Origin: Triatoma infestans
Taxonomy: Eukaryota > Arthropoda > Insecta > Hemiptera > Reduviidae
DNA length: 64,000 nucleotides
Assembly (NCBI GenBank): GCA_011037195.1
Contig: JAAEAF010003489.1
Span: 88,500-152,499 of the forward strand
Reading direction: 5' to 3'
Shown here: one piece after another, positions 23,268 through 34,030 of the stretch
Numbering within the stretch: position 1 is the stretch's first letter
Layout: each line of letters begins with the position of its first letter
Program-made: the position numbers and the translations under genes
Notes under the pieces: model-generated
Database searches by the model: none
What the model saw: only the letters and a program-made list of their open reading frames with translations
Told to the model about the DNA's origin: nothing

Positions 23268-24215
23268 ATACAACTTTCTCTAACTCCAGTTTTCAAAATT
23301 GATTAATTTTATAGTTTGTGTACCAAATTTAATGAAATTTATCGAAAACTGGAAAAAAAAAACGGTTCAGTAAAAGCGCACTTCCGGTTTACTAATTTTT
23401 TTTTTGAAACTCGGAATTTAGGCCGACTATTTATTTCTAATTAAGTTTGTATGGGTGATAGAATTGTACAATCTATCATCCAATTATACTTTATCAATTC
23501 TATGAGAGCACTTTAGAAAAAAAACATAATCCAAAGTGCCCTTAAATGAATTTTTCCAGAAAAATGTTCCAAATAAAAGTTGCAGATCTTTGTATGTTTA
23601 GTTTATATGGTTTTTTTTCAAGAAAATCGTTGGTGATATTTCTGAGAAAATCGCAAAAAAGTGAAAAAATTATTTAGTAAACTGGTGAACTAAACACACA
23701 GTTCCGGTCATTTGATTTTTTTCAAACTCGGAATTTCGACAGAATATTTAATTCTAATTAACATGATTTAGATGACAGAATTGCCTAATAAACTGAAACA
23801 GCACTTTAGATAAAAAAAACCTAACCCCACTCCTCCGTCAAAAGTGCCCTTAAATGGATTTTGCCTGGAGAAATGTTTGAAATAAAATTTTTTAGCTCTT
23901 TCTATGTGTAGTTTAAAGAATATCGTCGAAGCTATTTTTGAGAAAATCTAGTAAAGTGGTACTTCCGGTTGAGGAATTTTTGACAGATAACGTACTGTCA
24001 GATCTCATGATGATACCTAAACGGAATATCAAGTTTCATTTTTGAATGGTTTCTCGTTTTTGTGCTATGCTGTTCACATACACACACGGACACACACACA
24101 ATTTGCTAAAAACCACTTTTTTGGACTCAATGGACCTCAAAACGGATATTTCCGGTGAAAACTCGAAAATTTGACACAATTACAATACTTCCTCTTTACT
24201 AGGAGTAACAGGAAG
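23268..24215 (-). repeat. Repeat family A, near-complete copy with two modules
   Basis: Minus strand; it lacks only the CTGGTGTG end. Modules are at about 23385-23695 and 23700-23970, each with CTTCCGGTT/TCCGGTC, AACTCGGAATTT, TTTATTTCTAATTAA, CTTTAGA, GTGCCCTTAAATG, AAATGTT..AAATAAAA and TTTGAGAAAATC words. Beyond these are TACTTCCGG, GATAACGTACTGTCAGATC, a CACACA stretch (24080-24101), GGACCTCAAAACGGATAT, TTCCGGTGAAAACTCG and GACACAATTACAATACTTCCTC. Confidence 0.85.
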
Positions 24216-24603
24216 TAACAAGATTACACGGATTTTGCTGTTAATACGATTGTAATAAACGTCAATTTTTTTTTTTTTTTTTTAACTTCTAATTTTTCCC
24301 ATTTGTCATAACGTTAATACAGGAAGAGAAAGGACAAGTGCCTATTCAGGAGGAGGAGGAGTGAAAGGTTAAGTGCCTCTCAAGCAGGCATTAGAATGAT
24401 ATTATACTCCAAAAGTCAATACATAACATATACCAATCCAAATAATATTTGAAATTTAATGCCCCAAATTCTGCAAAGCTCTCTGTAATAATTTAAAAAG
24501 AAAAAAAAGTATATGTTTAAATAAAAGTTACCAAGTATACCAAGTTTAATGAAAACCACTATGACCGTTTTCGAAAAAATTCCAAAAACCTATTCTACAA
24601 AGT
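24216..24603. other. No gene; family A scrap
   Basis: Contains a T run (24266-24284) and GTTTTCGAAAAAATTCCAAAAA with AAAGTCACACTT at 24570-24610, which is family A-like and serves as the site where the next retroelement joins. Confidence 0.4.
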
Positions 24604-25045
24604 CACACTTATTATTATTATTATTATTGAAGAAAGGGGAAGGCGAAACCCTACGCTATCCAAAGCCTCCCCGGGCTCCCATATAGCTACCCCAAAAGAA
24701 TAACAACTACAAACAAAACTCCAGACCCAGGTTTTACCCATCTAAGTTTTACCACAGTCCGAACAAATCGGACCAGAACTTTAAAAGGACATAGCTTAAG
24801 ATATTTTACCGATATCCTATTTCGGCCAAAGGTCCTAAACCTAATCTCCTCACAAGCCAAACAATCCGTCATAAGATGTATGGATGGGTGTTTCCTCCTC
24901 CGTCTCACAGACTCTACAAAAAGGGTCAGGCATGAGCCCTATCGTATAGAGAAGTCTCCTTAAGCCACAATGCACAGTGAGGAAGCCAACCAGATGCCTG
25001 AGAGTGGTCCGTGAAAGACACATCACTCCCTCAAATGTCACATTT
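24604..25045 (-). mobile_element. Non-LTR retrotransposon 3' end (same family as 10811-11880)
   Basis: A (TTA)n tail at 24611-24629, then the minus-strand C-terminal tail LSRTTLRHLVGFLTVHCGLR, RLLYTIGLMPDPFCRVCETE with EEETPIH, in two overlapping frames. Nucleotide words (CTACGCTATCCAAAGCCTCC, CATATAGCTACCC) match 10811-10900. Truncated before the RNase H domain. Confidence 0.8.
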
Positions 25046-25228
25046 GAAGGTTAACCGATTTATTTAGTAGATGGTGAAAACCATACATTATACTGAGAAA
25101 GTATATATACAATGGTACTTTAGAGATGTAATTTGCATTGTTACTGTTCGCCTAGAACCTCCCCAGAAATAAATCTTCCCAGAAGAATGCTCAAATAAAA
25201 GTGATAGGCATTTATATATATATATGCT

Positions 25229-25858
25229 GGGCGCAAAGCCCGAAAATGGCCATTGGTCGAATTTTTTGCTCAAACCTAGGATTGGCCGTTTTAAAATGAC
25301 CAAAGCCCGAATTTGAGTTCAATTTCGAACTTTGACCATCTATAAACAGCCAAACCTAGGATTGTGCAATTAGTAAACGACCAAAGTTCAATGATATCTT
25401 AAGGCGTCGAAAATCCAGCAATGTAAGTGGTTCTCCCTGTCTCTTTTTACATAGCGAAGCTTTTATTTCTAATAGTAATTCATTGAACTCTCAGGAGTAA
25501 GCAAGAATATATTATTATTCGAGTCACCTTTCTGCATGTAAGCATTTAACACCAATTGAAACTCGGCTTCATTAACAACAGACATCGTAAAAGAGAGGAT
25601 ACGTGTACACTGACACAGCACAACGTTCAGACTGAGTATCCTAATTCTCACTACGCATGCGTTAAACTGTACAGTCTTGTCAAAAAACTAGCTGAAATGA
25701 ACTTTGGCCATTTGATAATTGCACAATCCTAAGTTTGGCTGTTTATAGATGGCAAAAGTTCGAAATTGAACTCAAATTCGGGCTTTGGTCGTTTTAAACG
25801 GCCAATCCTAGATTTGGGCAAAAAATTCGACCAATGGCCGTTTTCGGGCTTTGCGCCC
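25229..25858. mobile_element. 630-bp DNA transposon derivative with ~160-bp terminal inverted repeats
   Basis: Both ends start GGGCGCAAAGCCCGAAAATG, itself a small hairpin (GGGC-GCAAA-GCCC). The inverted repeat extends to 25390 on the left and from 25699 on the right, with about 90% identity by eye. The flanks are (TA)n, so the target duplication cannot be read. Long inverted repeats with a short unique centre suggest an internally deleted MULE-type or similar element; this is inferred, as no transposase core is present. Confidence 0.8.
25469..25585 (-). pseudogene. Possible N-terminal remnant of the element's own protein
   Basis: In the unique centre of the 630-bp element, an ATG opens a 38-codon frame beginning MSVVNEAEFQLVLNAYMQKG and ending at a TAA. 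It sits where a transposase start would lie just inside a left inverted repeat, so it may be what internal deletion left behind. No domain is recognised, and it could be chance. Confidence 0.3.
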
Positions 25859-26113
25859 TATATATATATATAAGCATATACGAAGTTTAAAGAAATTCAC
25901 AAAAACTGACACTCACAAACACACACACACATATGCACACACAGACCATTATTCTTCGCTAAAAACTTTTTATCGTACTAGGGGACCTCAAAACATGTAT
26001 TTCCGGTGATTGACTGGATATCGAAAATTGACACGATTACAATGCTTTTTCTTAACATTAATAAGAGTGTGAATACGATCCGAATCATTAAAGATTTATA
26101 GCATCCGAGATGA

Positions 26114-26664
26114 TGTAATGGGATCCGAATCATTAAATATTCAAAGGATCCGAAGAGCGGAGAAACACAAAAATGAATCAAAGAAGTTAGTTACTCCCCC
26201 ATCTAGGCCAGACTGGGAAGGGACAGTTCAATTCATATAAATAGAGGACAGCAGTACAGTTCAGGACAGTTTACGACCAGTTAACAACCAGTCAGCAGCC
26301 TATCTAGTACCTTCTCAGCCAGTCTGTCTCTTTATATTTCTCGCGCTATCTAACTTCTACTTAGTTGTAGAGTCCTTGCAGTTTGTGAGTTCTTTCATTA
26401 TACAGTGTTCAGTATATATTCTAGTTTATTTCTCTAAAGTCCATTCTCTCTAACTCTAATTCTCTCTCCTTCTCACAACGATTATATTAGAAAGTTGCTG
26501 ATTGGTTGTTAACTTGTCGTTAACTCATAATGTCCTCTATTTATATGAATGAACTATCCCTTCTTAAACTGGCCTAGGTGGGGATTAACTAACTTTTTTG
26601 ATTCATTTTGTGTTTCTCCGCTCTTCGGATCCTATGAAACTTTAAAGATTCGGATCCCATTACA
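26114..26664. mobile_element. 551-bp element with ~170-bp inverted ends carrying TATA boxes
   Basis: Left TGTAATGGGATCCGAATCAT... and right, inverted, TGTAATGGGATCCGAATCTT... share CCGAAGAGCGGAGAAACACA, AATGAATCAAA, AAGTTAGTTA, CTAGGCCAG and CATATAAATAGAGGACA over about 170 bp. The TG start and the TATA box resemble an LTR U3, so this may be two head-to-head LTR pieces rather than a DNA transposon. The centre (26300-26485) is pyrimidine-rich. Confidence 0.7.
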
Positions 26665-26759
26665 AAGAGTAAAAAGTAAAAAGCGGTTAGGATTTGGAAT
26701 CCTACCCAGTACCAAACTACATGTGAGCATAGCATGCTATATCTTCTAACCACTCTGCT

Positions 26760-27365
26760 AACGAAGCGCCTAAAAAGTACAGTATATTCAAAAATTTGAA
26801 AATATTATTCAAATGAAATTTTTGCTTCCACTTTCAAAATATGGAAAAATCCTGATCACAATTATTAAGGAACGTTTCTGACTTGCCAATCGGACTGTAC
26901 TTACAACAAAGAATTATAATAAATTCCACATATTCCGAAGAGAACCTCTGCCGGTATGCAGCGCTTGCAATATGACATTAACGGTCTCGCATATTCTATT
27001 GGAATGTTCGAAATATGTAAACGCGTGGGGAAAAGTAAATTTACCGACCAGTCTTACAGATGTATTAGGAGACAATGAGAGCAATATCAATAAGACTTTC
27101 GAATATCTTAGGGAGCTTCATCTATTTAATTTGTTGTGAAACTAACTGTACATACGTATGTAATGTGTTTAGTTGTTTGCTAGTGTCATGTATATAGGTA
27201 TTTATTTTTGGATAAGTAATATAACGGTGGAGAGGAATTTGATTAGATCTAGTTTGTAGGTTTACTGTAGAAATTATTAGATTGGTAGGTATGGATATGC
27301 ATCCCGGATGTGTCCTTACAAATTAGAAACAGATGCAAAGGACTATAGCGGTTGTGCACCTTAAA
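26760..27365 (+). mobile_element. Non-LTR retrotransposon C-terminal tail
   Basis: From about 26930, one frame reads FRREPLPVCSACNMTLTVSH, ILLECSKYVNAWGKVNLPTS and LGDNESNINKTFEYLRELHL before a stop at 27139. The CxxC...HxxxxC zinc knuckle and final helix are typical of the tail after RNase H in Jockey/I-type elements. About 230 bp of 3' UTR follows, to an A-rich end. Confidence 0.75.
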
Positions 27366-27539
27366 AAAATCCAGAAACAATATAATCAATTACTATAGAA
27401 AACATTTTAAATTGAATAGTTCGCCACCTTATTATCTATATAGCCTGTGTTAATATAAATTTTTTGTGTTCAGGTATGTATATATAGGTTAAATAGATAT
27501 TCAAGGCGATAAGTCCAAATAAAATTAACTACAGATATA

Positions 27540-28000
27540 TTTTTTTTTTATTAAGAAATTTACACCGGCACAATTGAGCCATAAGTAAATATGTATAGAG
27601 AGATAAAAATTAAATGAAATAAAATCCGAGTGGAGAAATTACCCAGTAGTAGCACTCCTAATCAATAATTCACTCACTGTCACTACCACTGGCACTAGAG
27701 AGAATGTCTCGAGGCCACTGGCGTTTAAGCCGTGTAGGAGGGTTATCTGGTAGGGTACGGGATGAAAGGTGACGGGCTAGAGGGCTAGGATGTGAAGATA
27801 GGGTGCTGTGAAATTTTTTATACCTGAGTTTTATTACTTCTGGTAGGAAAGGGATATTAAGGTCCTTATGGATTGTTCGATAGGAGACATAAAAATGAGC
27901 GTTGACTATTGTTCGCAGGATTTTGGATTGTAAGGATTGGATACGATGGAGGTTGGAACGCTTGGTTGGACCACATAGTTCGTTGAACCCCATAACTACA
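27540..28000 (-). mobile_element. Jockey-type element 3' end
   Basis: The minus-strand frame 27670-27993 reads SNLHRIQSLQSKILRTIVNA, DLNIPFLPEVIKLRYKKFHS, then LPDNPPTRLKRQWPRDIL, close to the C-terminus of the copies at 20100-22330 and 62165-62610. The 3' UTR carries the shared CCACTGGGTA-like box (CTACTACTGGGTAA on this strand, about 27640-27655). It ends in a T run at 27541-27549. Confidence 0.85.
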
Positions 28001-28264
28001 GATATTAGATCAGGATTTTAATCTTTTCAAGATAATGCTTTCGTAATCAAATTTCTTAATCCTATAACTGCATTTTATTATATCAAATATTTTTATTATA
28101 AAGTCCTGTTCAAAAAATAAATATATTTTTTCGAATTATACAAAATCAAGTTTATATTTGTAAATAAAATTTCGACACCAGTTAGACATCACTAAAAAAT
28201 AGGATATGCAAATAATTTGCCAAGAAACTCGAGCCATAGAATTATTCATAGAATTCTCAATACT

Positions 28265-28618
28265 GAAACCATTAAAAAGCTCTCCGCTTTTTCATGGGTG
28301 AAGCTGGGTTTAGAGAGTGACAGCACATGCAGATCCTGAGGGGAGATGTAGCAAACTCCATTACATCTCCTAACGTACTGCGAGGTTGCCATTCAGAAAA
28401 GATTTAAGTACCTGGGTAGTTACTAGGAGGAGGAGGAGAATATATCCTCCCTAGAGCTCGCCAGGTTATTAGGATTACTTAGGGATCTTAACCTGATAGA
28501 GGGATAGATCTTCGCCGGGGACATCTGTTTGGTGTTATGGGTAGCCTGGGGCACCTATGGGGCATAGCACTATATATCGGAAGGTTACAGTGCATCGAGA
28601 CCCTCAAAAAAAAAAAAA
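28265..28618 (+). mobile_element. Non-LTR retrotransposon 3' end (same family as 31065-32065)
   Basis: GAAGCTGGGTTTAGAGAGTG, CAGATCCTGAGGGGAGATGT, ACATCTCCTAACGTACTGCG, then a 3' UTR ending ACAGTGCATCGAGACCCTC and a 19-bp poly-A. It corresponds base for base, with frame-breaking changes, to the Cys/His tail at 31735-32055. Confidence 0.75.
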
Positions 28619-28624
28619 AAAAAC

Positions 28625-29310
28625 TTCAAAAAAGGATACGTTTTTGGAATTTTCAACACGCGTAAATTTGTGTATTTCTTTATGAGCGAATTTAGTATTC
28701 ATGATGGCCAGGTCGTTCGCGATACAGAAATTGAGAAGCCTTTTCCCCATATTATTTCTGGTCTTTTCCCCATGCAGACCAAGCACACGCTCGTAGCCAG
28801 TTTGACATTTACCAACTCTGCCATTTAAATCACCCATAAGGATGAGGTCACCTTCCTCATCGTCCACTGTCTTTTGCATAGTTTCAAAGAAACCATCTTT
28901 AGCTTCCGGATTATCGCTTTCGTTAGGTCCGTAGGAAGTAATCAGAGTACATTTCCTTTTCGTGTAAGGGTTTAACAATCTTAAGACTCATTAATTTAAC
29001 AATTCGTTCATTAATGTATCGCCAATCCAGAATCTGATTGATGAAATCCTTATGGGCGAGAAATCCTACTCCTGCTCTGGCTCTTTCCGTGAGCGGCATT
29101 CCCGAATAAATCAAAACAAAACCCTCCGCGATCTCAACAGATCCTATGCGTTTTATTTTGGTTTCTGTCAACGTTAATATTTGTACTTCCATCTTCTTCA
29201 TTTCTTTCACTAACTCTACTTCCTTTCCTTGCAAACCTCTCACGTTCCACGTAGCATATTTGTTTGTTCCATTTCCTCGGCATGTCGTTGCCTTATAGGG
29301 GTCTTCCGGC
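28625..29310 (-). mobile_element. RTE-type retrotransposon 5' part: endonuclease domain, inverted
   Basis: Two minus-strand frames (29243 down to about 28923, then 28978 to 28604) give an APE-type endonuclease: VQILTLTETKIKRIGSVEIA, ARAGVGFLAH, then TSYGPNESDNPEAKDGFFET, LILMGDLNGRVGK and a short follow-on. The TETK and GDLNGRVG motifs carry catalytic residues of the family. One frameshift lies at about 28930-28980. It is truncated on the left just after the endonuclease. Immediately to its right is the 3' end of an RTE element in the opposite orientation. Confidence 0.85.
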
Positions 29311-29316
29311 TATTCT

Positions 29317-29695
29317 TTGTCTTCTTTGCTTGTAAGAAATGCCTTTGTCTTCTTTGCTTGTAAGAAATGCCAATTCGACAATTCGAACAGCTCTCAAAGT
29401 TGAACCCCTTATCCAAACTGTGGAAAGAGGGCAATTGAGGTGGTTCGGGCACGTGTGCGGAATGGCGGAAAGCAGGATTCCCCGAAAAGCTCTTGAAGTG
29501 AAACTTACGGGTAAAAGACCGAGAGGAAGAAGGAGATGGACCTGGGAGGACAATGTGAAGAAGATAATTGCGGTCAGATGCAGCGATTGGGCAAGCGCCA
29601 GAAGCTTGTCGCTAAATAAAGATCATTGTCGAAAGTTTTGTCAAACCTCTACACCTTCGCGTAGATGAGGTGAAGAATAAGAAGAAGAAGAAGAA
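29317..29695 (+). mobile_element. RTE-type retrotransposon 3' end
   Basis: Plus-strand frame to 29668: LKVEPLIQTVERGQLRWFGH, VCGMAESRIPRKALEV, GRRRWTWEDNVKKI, stop, then a GAAGAATAAGAAGAAG tail. This is the last part of the reverse-transcriptase ORF. It starts at a short tandem duplication (about 29313-29338 and 29341-29366, sharing TTTGTCTTCTTTGCTTG) at the junction with the inverted endonuclease part. Confidence 0.8.
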
Positions 29696-29699
29696 AAGT

Positions 29700-31060
29700 A
29701 TACGTTCAACTCGTTATGTAAATAATAAATTGAACTTATCGCCTTCAATTGTAAAAATGAAAAATAATAACAATTCTTCAATATCTTTTTAAGGGAAGAT
29801 TAGAGATCGTTATTTTATATAAGACTTCCTGACTAATTACAAAGAACAATTGATACCGCTATTATTCATTTATTCATAATTTAAGTGTTGTTAAAGCATA
29901 ATTCTAAACGCTATCATTCTGTTTATAATTTAAATAAAAGATAATTTTATTCATTGAAAATAAACTGTTATCGTTCAACTCAATGAAAAAATAAACAAAC
30001 AAAACTGAATTTTTACTCTTTTATCTTCTTTTTTTTTTTTTTCATTTCCATTTTGTTATTTTATATCTACTATAATAAAACTTATAAATATTTATTAATT
30101 TATTTAGAATAACAACAATTTCATTATTATTTCAAATTTATTTCTGTAAATATTTCTTTTAAATACAAGTAGAAAATTTTATTGTAATAATTATTGGAGT
30201 TTAAAACTTTCAACACAAAATATGTTAATATTTAAATAATAAACTGGAAGATAAGAATCCAGGATATTATTCTGTCTATTTTAATGCTTATTCTTAAAAT
30301 TAAATATTTATTTTTGGAAGTGAAAATAATGGATATATTAAATAAAAAAAAATATACTTGATGTATGAAGTTAGTAAATCGATTTTATAGTTAGTTTTAT
30401 TACATGTTCAAGGATTCCCCCAGTGCCTCTTAATGGACTCAAGAAATATGATAGGTCAACATGATTTCCTTTCATGCTGTATCTAGAAAAGTGTATAATA
30501 CTTATATTATTATTAGCAGAAATCTGTTAATCTTATCTCTACTTATCTTACATCAATAACCTAAATACCTAAGAGAAAACTCTAAAGTTAAATACACTCA
30601 CACGACCATTCTCTTACTGCAAATATCGAAATTATATTTGACAAATTTTCTTTTATTTTGAAATTTTCTATAAACCTAAACTTGCCTTAAAAAAAAACAT
30701 ATGTGTATAAAATATACATATGTTAATATACAAAAAACATTTACAAAAACAAATATATAAAAAACATATGTGTAATTAAATATACATATGTGAATGTATG
30801 TGTGGAAAGCCGTACATTATGTTAATTAGTTTTGGAATTCAGCAGATTCAGTGTTCCTTCCATACATCACGAGTCCATTAAAACCTTATGGACTTAGTAA
30901 GAATTATTGGAATTTAACCAAACACAACAATTCCTACTGTATCCCAAATATTCCTGTCGAAAATCTTTCGCAAAAATCAGCAGTGCTCTATACTATGTTT
31001 CCAATCTAATATACGTCTGTAATCTAAGATCCCATTATGGAAAACTCCATGATTTCACAT
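29700..31060. other. AT-rich, no gene; small tandem duplication
   Basis: Contains a duplicated unit around 30700-30735 and 30755-30795 (AAAAAACATATGTGTA followed by AATATACATATG). A TTAGTTTTATT-rich area and short A/T runs otherwise. Nothing recognised. Confidence 0.4.
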
Positions 31061-31064
31061 CTGC

Positions 31065-32065
31065 CCATCTAAAGATAGCTAGGCACCAGGATTCGCTATT
31101 AAGGAATATGCCATCAAGTGGTATACTGATGGGTCTAAGACTCTCGAGGGGATTGTGGCGGTAGTCCAAGGATCAAGCACTCTGAATCCATGGGTAAATT
31201 TCCCGGCATCTTCCAGGCGGATATATACACTATTGGAAGATGCGTTCAATTTAACCTCGACAGGGGATATAGGAGGAATCAGGAGATGGTAATCCTTTCC
31301 GATAACCAAGCAGCCATTAAAGCATTGACTGCTTCAGTTATTAGCTCTAAAATGGTCTGGGAATGCCTAGGTAAAACTTAATAACCTAGGCAGGAGGAAT
31401 AAAGTTACCCTTTGGTGGGTGCCGGGCTGTTGGCATTGAAGGAATGAGATGGCCGACGCCCTGGCAAGATAGGCGCTGCGACCCTGCTTCTAGGGCCGGA
31501 ACTTTTTGTGGGGTCAGCGACCAGTTTCTCTTGGAAGAACTTAGGAAGGAGGAGGAGGGGAGGCAAGAGATCTCAAATCTGGGACTCCTCCCCCGATTTG
31601 CGGCAGGCCAAGATCTGCCTGGGAAATTATAACCAACGGAGATCGGAGGCCTGCATTGGCTTGAGTAACAACAAGCTCCGCGTTCAAAGCGGGTTTCCTC
31701 ACGAGGCATGCCGACTTTGAGGACATTTGACGAAGAAGCTGGGTTTGGAAAGTGACAGCTCATGCAGAGTCTGTAGGGAATTGGTGCAAACTCCATCACA
31801 TCTCCTAACAGACTGCGAGGCTGCCACTCAGAGAAGATCCAAGAACCTTGGTAGCTACCAGGTGGAGGAGGAGGATATACCCTCTCTAGAGCCCGTCAGG
31901 TTACTAAGATTGCTCAGGGATCTCAACCTGATGGAGGTTCTGTAGAACGGACGTTCATTTGGGACATCTGCTCTGGGTAAATAGTCTGTGGCACCCAGGG
32001 GGGCACAGCACGATTGATCGAAAGGTCGCAGTGCAGTACATTGGCCCTTCTTCAAAAAAAAAGAA
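31065..32065 (+). mobile_element. Non-LTR retrotransposon: RNase H, tail and 3' UTR
   Basis: The RNase H domain reads in one frame from about 31098: IKWYTDGSKT, FQADIYTIGRC, VILSDNQAAIKALTASVISS, KMVWECLGK, then a stop at 31378. The DGSK, QADIY and SDNQAA motifs carry family active-site residues. Further frames give FSWKNLGRRRRGGKRSQI and the Cys/His tail DSSCRVCRELVQTPSHLLTD (31727-31945). The 3' UTR ends with GGTCGCAGTGCAGTACATTG and an A-rich tail at 32053-32073. Several stops; dead. Confidence 0.85.
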
Positions 32066-32334
32066 AGAAAAGAAATCCAAAGATTGTCCCCTCTCACCAT
32101 CCTGTTAATCTTCCCTTAAGATTAAAACGCCGCTTGCCTCGACATTTTCTCCACTATAATTAATACTTCATTCTTCTCCAACTAAATAAAAAAATATTTT
32201 ACCTCCATTGAGAAGAATCTCCTATCTGTTCCCCAAGGCCATGCCAACCATTCTTGTATTTTATTAACTTTGCTGATGAAAAATGTATTTAAAAAAAAAC
32301 AGAGAAGACGCTATATAATGCTAAGAAAATTTAT

Positions 32335-32425
32335 AGAAAAAAATCTGGTGTGAAACACTCACACCATTTTCTCTTGGATTTTAGAATTTCGAAAATCTGT
32401 CATAATCGCGATACTTCCGTTTACT
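32335..32425 (-). repeat. Terminal piece of repeat family A
   Basis: AAATCTGGTGTGAAACACTC, ACACCATTTTCTCTTGGATT: the characteristic end of minus-strand copies. Cut off after about 90 bp. Confidence 0.55.
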
Positions 32426-32429
32426 AAAA

Positions 32430-33265
32430 ATATTAAAATGTTTATAGAAATAAAGCAATATCGATAATGTTTCTGTAACGATCAATATAATAAATCGGGA
32501 TGAAAATATTTTTTTTTTTCTAATCAAGTCTTCATTTTATATAGAAAAATGCCCTTTAATATTCCCAAGGTTCCTTTATATATCTACATAAAAAGTATCA
32601 AGCATTAAAGCAAGGATAGTGGGCGTTAAAGGTATATCTAATTTATTACTATATTTTTTGATACCAAAAAGAAACCATTAAGTGAATTAGCCAGTAGTCA
32701 GAGAGAAATATGGTTTCACAGTATGCTTCCTCAACCGTTTTCACTATTATGTTTTTCTTGATAATTTACAATAATAACACATGTCTGTCTGCTTGTTTAT
32801 AACGTCAACTGTATTTGTTTGATCAAGACAAAATTTTTGTATAGTTCCGCTTTATATCTCAACGGAAAATAAAGACCAGTTTTTTTGTTTCGCTAGAGAG
32901 ATTTCCTTCTAAAAATAACATTTAGTGTTTACATTACATTTTGCTGGAGGATGGGGGTGAAAGCAAAAACACTAAATACCTCTTTGGTGTCAATTTTACA
33001 AGGAATTTTCTTTATAACAAAATTGATTTAACATGGAATTTCCAAAACATTTGTCCCTTTTGTCTCATACAAAATTCAATAAAAAATTTTTTACTTCAAT
33101 TTTTAAAATTTATAAAATTATGGATGGTTACTAAGGAAAGTTTGTGAAAGTTGTGATAGAACTCTGTTTGTACGTACTAAAATAATATATCAAAAAAAAA
33201 TTTCAAATTGAACATTTCTCGCTTATTTTCTATATCCTATATATATTATTTTTCACTTTCTCTTA
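32430..33265. other. No gene recognised
   Basis: AT-rich sequence. The frame at 32941-33147 has no motif. Confidence 0.4.
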
Positions 33266-33269
33266 CTGC

Positions 33270-34030
33270 AGAGATAAATGGGACAGTGGCCCCCCTCTGC
33301 TCGAAAACTCAGTCTGTATATGGACGCTACAAGACCCTGACTGGAGTCTCGGGGCTAGGGTCTATGGGGGTAGGTCTCAAGTTAAAATTCAGGCCAATTT
33401 GAGAAAATATGCCACCTTCTTTCAGGCCGAAATGGTGGCGTAACAGCTCTGTGCTAAGGAGATCCTTAGTGGGGTGGAAAATAGCCATATACTTCGACAG
33501 CCAGGCTGCCTTAAAGGCACTTTCCTCACATCAAGTAGATTCGCGTCTGGGGTGAGACTGCCTAACCGCCCTAGCCAAAGTGGGTGCTCGGTATAAGCTG
33601 ATACTCGCTTGAGTGCTGGGGCAACGAGAAAGCAAATGTGCCCTAGCGAAGATGGGCTCAAAGAACATTTTTATAGATACCGAACCCTTCTGCCGTTTAA
33701 GCCTGACCCAAACTTGTATCAAAGGCTGGATAGCAGAACAGCGTCTCTAGTGGTGGGTGAGAACATCAGGACAGGCAAAACTCTTGCCTATATTTAACAG
33801 GGACCTACTGAATCATAGCCAGAAGGATATAAGGATAAGGATAACAGGACATTTTAGGGAGAATAGGCATATGCACCAGCTACCTACTTGCAGACAACGC
33901 GATGAAGAATCCCAGTACACATTCTTTGTGAGTATACCGGCCTGATGAGGACAAGTTGGGAGTAAGCCACGAGCTTCATAACAGAGCCGCTTTCAGCATT
34001 GCTAGGGTTTCTTTGTTTTCGAAACAATTG
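33270..34030 (+). mobile_element. Degenerate non-LTR retrotransposon: RNase H and tail
   Basis: Across frames: FFQAEMVA (33418-33441), IYFDSQAALKALSSHQVDSR (33491-33550) and a GQRESK remnant of WVPGHxGxxGNE, then a tail near 33845-33950 with ILGRIGICTSYLLADNA and a damaged zinc knuckle. FDSQAALKAL identifies RNase H. Many stops and frameshifts; an older copy than that at 31065. Confidence 0.7.

Larger units (their letters stand above)
25065..26062 (-). repeat. Repeat family A fragment interrupted by a TIR element
   Basis: The left part (25080-25220: GTACTTTAGAGATGTAA, CCCCAGAAATAAATCTTCCC, AAATAAAAGTGATAGGCATT) and right part (25865-26062: AAGCATATACGAAGTTTAAAG, CACACACAC, GGGGACCTCAAAACATG, GACACGATTACAATGCT) are continuous in other copies. 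They are separated here by the 630-bp insertion at 25229-25858 in a TA-repeat tract. Confidence 0.7.

Noticed and set aside
28265..28618. Host gene with a cysteine-rich tail
   Set aside because: It matches the 3' end of the retroelement at 31065-32065 and ends in poly-A; it is a retroelement fragment.
31386..31799. 137-codon minus-strand frame
   Set aside because: Shadow of the plus-strand non-LTR RNase H/tail region at 31065-32065.
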